Positions 1-4,270 of a DNA stretch of 5,369 nucleotides are shown here, one piece after another. Below the pieces are notes generated by a model. The model made no database searches, had not been told where the DNA came from, and was given only the letters and a program-made list of their open reading frames with translations. Source of the DNA: an uncultured Collinsella sp. (GTDB lineage: Bacteria; Actinomycetota; Coriobacteriia; Coriobacteriales; Coriobacteriaceae); assembly GCA_958424475.1 (NCBI GenBank), contig CATZTY010000088.1, positions 1 through 5,369 on the forward strand, written 5' to 3'. How positions within the stretch are numbered: the stretch's first letter is position 1; each line of letters starts with the position of its first letter. The translations under genes were made by a program, and so were the position numbers.

Positions 1-117
1 CATGCGCTCGACGACGCGGGTGCGGCCCATGTTGGCCTTAACCTTGACGCGATCGCCCACCATATCGGTCAGCTTCTCGTGGATGTCGTCGACGTGATTG
101 ACTTCCATCTCTTCCAT
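1..117 (-). CDS. veg: Veg family protein, N-terminal 39 codons (runs off the window)
   Basis: This is the start of a small Veg-family (formerly DUF1021) protein; the first 39 residues are visible and the rest lies beyond position 1. The match to Bacillus subtilis Veg as I remember it is the pattern D-I-x3-L (residues 11-16), then G21-x-R23, K27-A28-N29, G31-R32 and E37-R38. This is the family's most conserved block. Family members are usually about 80-90 residues. In B. subtilis Veg is reported to affect biofilm matrix expression; its biochemical function is not settled and no enzymatic motif is seen here. The ATG at 117-115 is preferred because a GGAGG (130-126) lies 8 bases upstream. The in-frame ATG at codon 4 would be 17 bases away. 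The gene has its own promoter candidate and is separated from dtd by 183 bases, so it is probably a separate transcription unit. Confidence 0.82.
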   Translation of the reverse strand, partial: MEEMEVNHVDDIHEKLTDMVGDRVKVKANMGRTRVVERM

Positions 118-125
118 GAACAGGG

Positions 126-130
126 CCTCC
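126..130 (-). promoter_or_regulatory. Ribosome binding site of veg
   Basis: GGAGG on the minus strand, 8 bases before the ATG at 117-115. It decides between the two in-frame ATGs at codons 1 and 4 in favour of the first. Confidence 0.75.
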
Positions 131-144
131 AGAAGGTGCAATTC

Positions 145-164
145 AAAAAGGGGATAATACCCCT
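145..164 (-). promoter_or_regulatory. Small stem-loop plus U-run in the veg leader
   Basis: On the minus strand AGGGG (164-160) can pair with CCCCT (153-149) around a 6-base AU-rich loop. Five Us (149-145) follow directly. The last U of the stem is the first of the run. The shape is that of a minimal intrinsic terminator or pause site. It lies between the proposed promoter and the ribosome binding site of veg, where it could attenuate transcription or stabilise the 5' end. The stem is only 5 bp, so full termination is doubtful. It could also be chance. Confidence 0.35.
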
Positions 165-184
165 AAGATAGACAAAACTCTAAT

Positions 185-214
185 ACTATAGCACCCTGCT
201 GCCGTCATACGCAA
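185..214 (-). promoter_or_regulatory. Candidate sigma-70-type promoter for veg
   Basis: Minus strand: a -10 box TATAGT (190-185) matches TATAAT at 5 of 6 positions. It is preceded by TGC, giving an extended -10 (TGnTATAGT). A weak -35 box TTGCGT (214-209) matches TTGACA at only 3 of 6 positions, with an 18-base spacer. The predicted start is near position 178, giving a leader of about 60 bases. The surrounding stretch is clearly more AT-rich than the genes on either side. This is the only convincing promoter in the window. Confidence 0.55.
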
Positions 215-272
215 GTAGCTAAATAAGCCCCGTCCCAAATACGTACCAGACGACAACCTCGCATGACCAGTT

Positions 273-300
273 GTTACGCGGTTTGGTAAAACCGCGTAAC
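273..300 (-). terminator. Perfect 12-bp stem-loop directly after dtd, without a U-run
   Basis: Arms GTTACGCGGTTT (273-284) and AAACCGCGTAAC (289-300) are perfectly complementary around a 4-base loop. The structure begins on the base immediately after the dtd stop codon (TAG, 303-301). On the minus strand it is followed by AACTGGTC rather than a U-run, and there is no U-run on the plus strand either. It therefore does not fit a classic intrinsic terminator. Its position at the end of the rph-rdgB-dtd cluster suggests a 3'-end determinant: a U-less terminator, an RNase barrier or a Rho-associated end. Confidence 0.5.
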
Positions 301-747
301 CTAAAGGTTGTCGGTGTCCAAGACGATGGTGAATGGGCCGTCGTTGACCAGGTCGACCTTCATGTCGGCGCCAAAGATACCGTGCGCCACATGCTCAACG
401 TCCTCGTGCACAAGCGTCAGGAAGTACTCGTAGAGCTCGTTGGCGACATCGGGGGCGCCGGCATCCGTAAACGATGGGCGGCGGCCGTGACGGCAATCGG
501 CGAACAGCGTGAACTGCGACACCACGAGCACCTCGCCGTCGACATCGGCCAGTGCCAAGTTGGTCTTGCCGTTCTCGTCCTCGTTAATGCGCAAGCCCCG
601 GAGCTTGCCCCACAGCTTATCAGCCTCGGCACGCGTGTCGCCATGGCCCACGCCCAGCAGCACCAGGTAGCCGCGTCCAATGCGGCCCACGCACTCGCCG
701 TCGACCGTCACACCGGCGTTGAGCACGCGCTGCACCACCGCACGCAT
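301..747 (-). CDS. dtd: D-aminoacyl-tRNA deacylase (D-Tyr-tRNA(Tyr) deacylase)
   Basis: Dtd is a cytoplasmic proofreading enzyme. It hydrolyses D-amino acids wrongly attached to tRNA and, in this family, also glycine on tRNA(Ala). The 148-residue protein aligns end to end with bacterial Dtd (about 145 residues). It begins MRAVVQRV, has SQFTL at 77-81 in the active site and RRPSF at 89-93. VNDGPFT at 134-140 contains the Gly137-Pro138 cis-peptide motif that makes the enzyme reject L-amino acids. The ATG lies 3 bases after the rdgB stop. Its Shine-Dalgarno site (GAGGAG) lies in the last two sense codons of rdgB, so translation is probably coupled. The stop (TAG) is followed at once by a perfect stem-loop. 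Nothing is truncated and no key residue is missing. Confidence 0.96.
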   Translation of the reverse strand: MRAVVQRVLNAGVTVDGECVGRIGRGYLVLLGVGHGDTRAEADKLWGKLRGLRINEDENGKTNLALADVDGEVLVVSQFTLFADCRHGRRPSFTDAGAPDVANELYEYFLTLVHEDVEHVAHGIFGADMKVDLVNDGPFTIVLDTDNL

Positions 748-750
748 GGC

Positions 751-1392
751 CTACTCCTCGCCCGTCAGCTTGGCGGACAGATGCTCGAGCGCGTGGAAAC
801 GATGGCTGATGGCGTTTTTCTCGTCAGCCGTCAGCTCGGCCATAGTCTTGCCCGGCGTATCGACCGGTAGGAACAGCGGGTCATAGCCAAAGCCGTGATC
901 GCCGCGGCCCTCGTGCGCGATAACGCCCTCGCAGGCGCCCTCGCCATAGGTGACCAGGCCGTCCGTATCGATAAGCGCGACGACGCTCATAAAGCGCGCG
1001 GTACGACCCTCATCTGCCACGCCTTCCAGGTTAACGAGAAGTTTGGCGTTGTTGGCGGCATCGTCGCCGTGCACGCCCGCATAGCGCGCGCTATACACGC
1101 CCGGCTCGCCGTCCAGCGCGTCGACGACCAAGCCAGAATCGTCGGCGATGGCCATAAGGCCCGTCTCCTCGACCGCAGCCTGCGCTTTGATGATGGCGTT
1201 CTCCAAAAACGTCGTGCCGTTTTCCTCGGGGTCCTCAAAATCGCCCAGCTGGCCGAGCGCCACAAAGCGCACCTCGGGCATGACCTTGCCCAAAATGGCC
1301 TCGATCTCGGTGAGCTTATGGGCGTTGCCCGTTGCCACGACGATGGTCGCCGCCGGGTCGAGGGTGTCGATGTCGATCTTTTCAAGTGCCAC
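751..1392 (-). CDS. rdgB: RdgB/HAM1 family XTP/dITP pyrophosphatase
   Basis: This enzyme cleans the nucleotide pool by hydrolysing XTP, ITP and dITP to the monophosphate and pyrophosphate, so deaminated purines stay out of DNA and RNA. The 213-residue protein carries the family signatures in order: the nucleotide-binding TGNAHK at 21-26, GTTFLENA at 59-66, ADDSGL at 83-88 with the metal and catalytic acidic pair Asp84/Asp85, SARYAG at 101-106, GFGYDPLF at 167-174, and SHR at 196-198 for base recognition. The start is a GTG (1392-1390), supported by AAGGAGG (1405-1399) 6 bases upstream. It gives an N-terminus about a dozen residues longer than the E. coli enzyme. The gene follows rph, as in actinobacteria and in B. 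subtilis (rph-ysnA), and nearly abuts dtd. Confidence 0.96.
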   Translation of the reverse strand: MALEKIDIDTLDPAATIVVATGNAHKLTEIEAILGKVMPEVRFVALGQLGDFEDPEENGTTFLENAIIKAQAAVEETGLMAIADDSGLVVDALDGEPGVYSARYAGVHGDDAANNAKLLVNLEGVADEGRTARFMSVVALIDTDGLVTYGEGACEGVIAHEGRGDHGFGYDPLFLPVDTPGKTMAELTADEKNAISHRFHALEHLSAKLTGEE

Positions 1393-1398
1393 GAGTGG

Positions 1399-1405
1399 CC
1401 TCCTT
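1399..1405 (-). promoter_or_regulatory. Strong ribosome binding site fixing the GTG start of rdgB
   Basis: AAGGAGG on the minus strand, 6 bases before the GTG at 1392-1390. It is the strongest Shine-Dalgarno match in the window and compensates for the weaker GTG start codon. Confidence 0.8.
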
Positions 1406-1498
1406 GCCTCTATAGCAATGCCGCGCCGAGGGCGACGAGGGCCTCTGCCTCTCCCCTCTCAATCAACGGCTGTCTTGTGTCTAGACGTCTCCGCAGAT

Positions 1499-1537
1499 AA
1501 AACCTACCAAAATAAACCTGTCCCTTTTTGGCAGGTT
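1499..1537 (-). terminator. Terminator-like hairpin overlapping the rph stop codon
   Basis: On the minus strand AACCTGCCAAAA (1537-1526) pairs with TTTTGGTAGGTT (1512-1501). This is a 12-bp stem with one G-U wobble and a 13-base loop. The run continues to UUUU at 1502-1499, then AUC. The 5' arm uses the last two bases of the rph TAA stop. A shorter competing stem is also possible: AACCTG (1537-1532) with CAGGTT (1520-1515). The structure fits a weak or partial intrinsic terminator, or an attenuator, in the 143-base gap before rdgB. The rest of that gap (1406-1498) holds no convincing promoter. Confidence 0.55.
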
Positions 1538-2261
1538 AGGCGAGGGCTTGGCGCTGGAGCTCGATGAGCTCGGCGATGCCTTTGTCGCCCAGGTCGAGCA
1601 GGGCGTTGAGGCGTTTGCGGTCAAAGGGCGCCTGCTCGCCGGTACCCTGAAGCTCGATCATCTCACCGGTGTCGGTGGCGACAAGGTTCATGTCGACCTC
1701 GGCATGACTGTCCTCGGAATAATCGAGGTCAAGCAGCGTATTGCCGTCGACAACGCCCATGGAGATGGCAGCCACCTGGCCGATAAGCGGGATGCGCTCG
1801 ATCTTGCCTGCCTCGACCCACATGGCGAGGGCGTCGTGCAGCGCCACCCAGGCACCGGTAATGCTCGCCGTACGTGTACCGCCATCGGCCTGGATCACGT
1901 CGCAGTCGACGGTGACGGTGTACTCGCCGAGTGCCTTCATGTTGACGACGGTACGCAGACTGCGACCAATGAGGCGCTCGATCTCCATGGAGCGACCCTT
2001 GCGGTTGGCGTGCTCGCGCTTGCAGCGCTTGCCGGTCGACGTCGGCAGCATGGAGTATTCCGCGGTCACCCAGCCGGCCTTAGCTCCCTTTCGCCAGCCC
2101 GGCACGCCCTCCTCGATAGTGGCGGCGCACAGCACGCGCGTGTCGCCGAACTCGGCCAAACACGAGCCGTGGGCGTGCTTCATGACGCCACGGGTGAGCT
2201 TAACGGGGCGCAACTCGTTGGCAGCGCGACCGTTGGCGCGGTTGACCTGCATGTACTCCAT
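1536..2261 (-). CDS. rph: Ribonuclease PH (phosphorolytic tRNA 3'-end processing)
   Basis: RNase PH is a phosphate-dependent 3'-5' exoribonuclease. It trims the 3' tails of tRNA precursors, releasing nucleoside diphosphates, and works as a ring of identical subunits in the cytoplasm. The 241-residue protein is full length and collinear with E. coli Rph. It shows RPVKLTRG (18-25), EFGDTRVLC (37-45), EEGVP (50-54), [10 protein letters not shown] (64-73), and [12 protein letters not shown] (92-103). [19 protein letters not shown] (119-137) holds the phosphate-binding GTRT at 128-131. The acidic DLDYSEDS (178-185) carries the metal-binding aspartates. The first ATG is favoured because AAGGA (2273-2269) lies 7 bases upstream; Met4 would be too far from it. 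It sits between murI and rdgB, an order also known from Mycobacterium and Bacillus. The stop codon is part of a terminator-like hairpin. Confidence 0.97.
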   Translation of the reverse strand: MEYMQVNRANGRAANELRPVKLTRGVMKHAHGSCLAEFGDTRVLCAATIEEGVPGWRKGAKAGWVTAEYSMLPTSTGKRCKREHANRKGRSMEIERLIGRSLRTVVNMKALGEYTVTVDCDVIQADGGTRTASITGAWVALHDALAMWVEAGKIERIPLIGQVAAISMGVVDGNTLLDLDYSEDSHAEVDMNLVATDTGEMIELQGTGEQAPFDRKRLNALLDLGDKGIAELIELQRQALA

Positions 2262-2315
2262 AGAAATATCCTTTCGGCAAAAGATGTGGCGAAGGCTTTG
2301 GCGGCTGCATTACAT

Positions 2316-3200
2316 CTATTTCAGCTCATCGATATCGATGTGTTCGATGCTCTTGAGCGGCTGACCAAAGATAAAGCTGCCCGCCACCGCAAACTCGGCA
2401 ATGTTATCGGCCGTCGTGGCAAAACGATGCTGCGGCTCGGCGGCGTCGCCCGCCAGCTGCTCGCGGCGCGTGAGAATATCGGTCAGCTCGCGCGTGGTCT
2501 CCTCGGCGGAACTCACGACGCGCACCCCAGGCCCCAGCGCATGGCGGATAGGTCCCACCAACAGCGGAAAATGCGTACAGCCAAGCACCACGGTATCGAT
2601 ACCGTGGTCGCGCAGCGGCTCAACCGTGGCACCCACCAGCGCACGCACGGCAGGCGTATCGAAGATGTCCTCGTTCTCAAGCCACTGTTCCTGCAGGTGT
2701 GCACCCGAGGCGAGCTCGTGTTCGACAACCTCGACAAAGCTCGAGGCAGGACAGCCGTATACATCGACACCGGCATCTAGATCCTGAATGGCGCGCGTGT
2801 AGGCGCCCGAGCGAATGGTGAGGTTGGTGGCGAGCACGCCCACGCGACGCGTACGCGTGCTGTTGATTGCTGCACGGGCACCCGGCGCGATCACACCGAT
2901 CACGGGAACGTCGAGCACCTGCTGGGCCAGACGCAAGGCCGCAGCGGTCGCTGTGTTGCAGGCGATGACCATAATCTTGACGTCGTGCTTCGAAAGCCAA
3001 CGACCCGCCTGCAACGCAAATGAGCGCACCTCATCCTCGGTGCGCGTGCCGTAGGGGCAGCGCTTGGTGTCGCCAAAGTAGTAGACGGACTCGTGCGGCA
3101 GCGCCGTCGCGATGGCGCGCGCAACCGTCAGACCGCCCAAACCAGAATCGAACACGCCAATCGGACGCGTGTCGCCTGCCGGATTCTCGATATCGGACAT
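2316..3200 (-). CDS. murI: Glutamate racemase
   Basis: MurI converts L-glutamate to the D-glutamate used as the second residue of the peptidoglycan stem peptide. It is a cofactor-independent cytoplasmic enzyme that uses two cysteines. Both are visible: Cys81 in ACNTATAAA and Cys208 in GCTHFPLL. The family motif GVFDSGLGGLTV (15-26) includes Asp18-Ser19, and YFGDTKRCPYG (41-51) and His210 are also present. At 294 residues it is a little longer than typical (about 260-290). The extra length is mainly about 12 residues before the core and a short C-terminal tail. The ATG has a GGTGAG-type Shine-Dalgarno site just upstream. Gaps are short on both sides (51 bases after the HAD gene, 54 before rph), so it is probably co-transcribed with both. 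With MurE nearby it belongs to cell-wall precursor supply. Confidence 0.97.
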   Translation of the reverse strand: MSDIENPAGDTRPIGVFDSGLGGLTVARAIATALPHESVYYFGDTKRCPYGTRTEDEVRSFALQAGRWLSKHDVKIMVIACNTATAAALRLAQQVLDVPVIGVIAPGARAAINSTRTRRVGVLATNLTIRSGAYTRAIQDLDAGVDVYGCPASSFVEVVEHELASGAHLQEQWLENEDIFDTPAVRALVGATVEPLRDHGIDTVVLGCTHFPLLVGPIRHALGPGVRVVSSAEETTRELTDILTRREQLAGDAAEPQHRFATTADNIAEFAVAGSFIFGQPLKSIEHIDIDELK

Positions 3201-3243
3201 TACCTCACCAGTCTCTCTCGAAAAGACATGTCCAAGTGCGGCG

Positions 3244-3266
3244 GCGGCGCGCTACGAACGCGCCGC
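3244..3266 (-). repeat. 8-bp GC stem-loop with the HAD stop codon in its loop
   Basis: Arms GCGGCGCG (minus 3266-3259) and CGCGCCGC (3251-3244) pair perfectly around a 7-base loop, TTCGTAG, whose last three bases are the TAG stop (3254-3252) of the hydrolase gene. No U-run follows, so it is not a standard terminator. It may affect translation termination, mRNA stability or coupling to murI, which starts 51 bases further on. GC-rich sequence makes chance stems fairly common, so the biological meaning is uncertain. Confidence 0.4.
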
Positions 3267-4163
3267 GACCAGCAGCTCTGCCGTCGCCGCCCAACCGTCG
3301 ACAATTTTGCCGCGCGTAACGAAAGCGTTCTCGCAAGCAGCCAGGAACTCGGGCGCGCCGGCGCTCGTCAGGCCATTCTCGACTAGGCAGAACGTGCCCA
3401 CGTGATCGGCCATGTAGAAGTCGGACTCGGAATCGCCGAGTGCGAGCGTCTCCTCGCGCTCGATCCCCAGGTGCTCGCAGAAGCGCGCAATGGCGACACC
3501 TTTGTTGAGGCCCGCAGGGTTGATGTTGAATGCGCGACCGTCCTCGACGCGATCGAGCTCGAGCGTCGTCGGCTTGGACAGGTGAGTCAGATGGCCGTTG
3601 CAAGCCCAGATCAGACCGCAGCCGGCCTCGTCCAGGATGGCCTGGACCTCATCGTCGGGCACATCGCCGCGCATGCCGACGGTGACCTCACGGTATTTGT
3701 AGCCGGTCGACATGTCGTTGTGGTACTCGATCTTGTGCGGCCAGCGGGCGAGGATCTTCTCGCACACGCCGGTCTGTTCGATCACCTGGTGCGGCGTGAG
3801 GCCGCAAGAGGGGTCGTAGGGCATGTCGCCGGTCAGATACTCCCAATCGTTGGCTTTGAGGTCGTACATGACCAGGCCGCCCATCTCGCCAATGTAGGAG
3901 TTGAGGCCGAGCACGCGCGCGTCCTCGTGGATCATGGTACGGTTGCGGCCCGAGGTGGGAACCACCTGAATACCAGCGCGAGCAAGCGCCACGACGGCCT
4001 CGACGAGTTTGGTCGAGGGGTTGCCGTCGTTGTCGCGCAGCACGCACGAGCCGGGTGCGAGCATCGTGGCATCCAGGTCGGTAAAGACGTACTTGACCTT
4101 GGCCAAGCGCTCGCGCATCTCGCCCGAAAGCTCGGCAACGGTCGGCAGGGTGTTGTGGGACAT
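3252..4163 (-). CDS. HAD-superfamily hydrolase, Cof/type IIB-like (substrate unknown)
   Basis: A 303-residue haloacid-dehalogenase-like phosphatase. All four HAD motifs are present: motif I FTDLDATML with the nucleophile Asp29 and general acid/base Asp31, motif II TSGRN with Ser71, motif III Lys221 in LNKGVA, and motif IV GDSESD with Asp244 and Asp248. The roughly 130-residue insert between motifs II and III is the place and size of a C2 cap, pointing to the Cof/IIB group that acts on sugar phosphates, phosphoglycerates or flavin phosphates. The substrate cannot be told from sequence. Motif I reads DLDAT, where DxDGT is usual. The ATG at 4163-4161 was chosen because GGAG (4172-4169) lies 5 bases upstream. 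An in-frame ATG 14 codons earlier (4205) has no Shine-Dalgarno site. It lies between the murE-like gene and murI, but no motif ties it to cell-wall synthesis. Confidence 0.85.
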   Translation of the reverse strand: MSHNTLPTVAELSGEMRERLAKVKYVFTDLDATMLAPGSCVLRDNDGNPSTKLVEAVVALARAGIQVVPTSGRNRTMIHEDARVLGLNSYIGEMGGLVMYDLKANDWEYLTGDMPYDPSCGLTPHQVIEQTGVCEKILARWPHKIEYHNDMSTGYKYREVTVGMRGDVPDDEVQAILDEAGCGLIWACNGHLTHLSKPTTLELDRVEDGRAFNINPAGLNKGVAIARFCEHLGIEREETLALGDSESDFYMADHVGTFCLVENGLTSAGAPEFLAACENAFVTRGKIVDGWAATAELLVAARS

Positions 4164-4168
4164 GGTTA

Positions 4169-4172
4169 CTCC
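4169..4172 (-). promoter_or_regulatory. Ribosome binding site deciding the HAD gene start
   Basis: GGAG on the minus strand, 5 bases before the ATG at 4163-4161. The alternative upstream ATG at 4205-4203 has no purine-rich site in front of it (the preceding bases are pyrimidine- and A-rich). The shorter, 303-residue product is therefore favoured. Confidence 0.6.
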
Positions 4173-4230
4173 GTTTACGTAGAAGGGTTTGGACTTGGAC
4201 GGCATGTTTTGATTGAGGGAACACGCTTAT

Positions 4231-4259
4231 GGCGACAGCGCACTCAGGGCGCCGCCGCC
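4231..4259 (-). repeat. GC-rich stem-loop in the murE-HAD gap
   Basis: On the minus strand GGCGGCGGCGC (4259-4249) can pair with GCGCTGTCGCC (4241-4231) as an 11-bp stem with two G-U wobbles and a 7-base loop. It begins 11 bases after the murE stop codon (4273-4271). It is followed by ATAAGCG, not a U-run, so it is not a classic terminator. It may be a U-less terminator or an mRNA-stabilising 3' structure. The remaining gap up to the HAD start shows no convincing promoter, so partial read-through into the hydrolase gene is likely. Confidence 0.4.
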
Positions 4260-4270
4260 ATCATGGTTCA

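Noticed and set aside
271..870. A 199-codon plus-strand frame opposite dtd and the end of rdgB
   Set aside because: Its start lies inside the dtd hairpin, and both minus-strand genes are unmistakable full-length family members.
1409..1414. TATAGA as a -10 box for rdgB
   Set aside because: It almost touches the rdgB ribosome binding site, has no -35 box at a workable distance, and would leave nearly no leader.
1479..1490. Overlapping short palindromes GTCTAGAC and AGACGTCT in the rph-rdgB gap
   Set aside because: Eight-base palindromes are common by chance and no second copy or promoter is near.
2327..2340. Perfect 14-base palindrome CATCGATATCGATG near the end of murI
   Set aside because: It has no loop and arises from alternating Ile and Asp codons (HIDID) in the MurI C-terminus. 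It is more likely a codon-use coincidence than an operator.
1548..2780. A 410-codon open frame on the plus strand across rph and murI
   Set aside because: It is the antisense shadow of two certain genes, begins with TTG without a clear ribosome binding site, and its protein resembles no family I recognise. Long antisense frames are expected opposite GC-rich genes.
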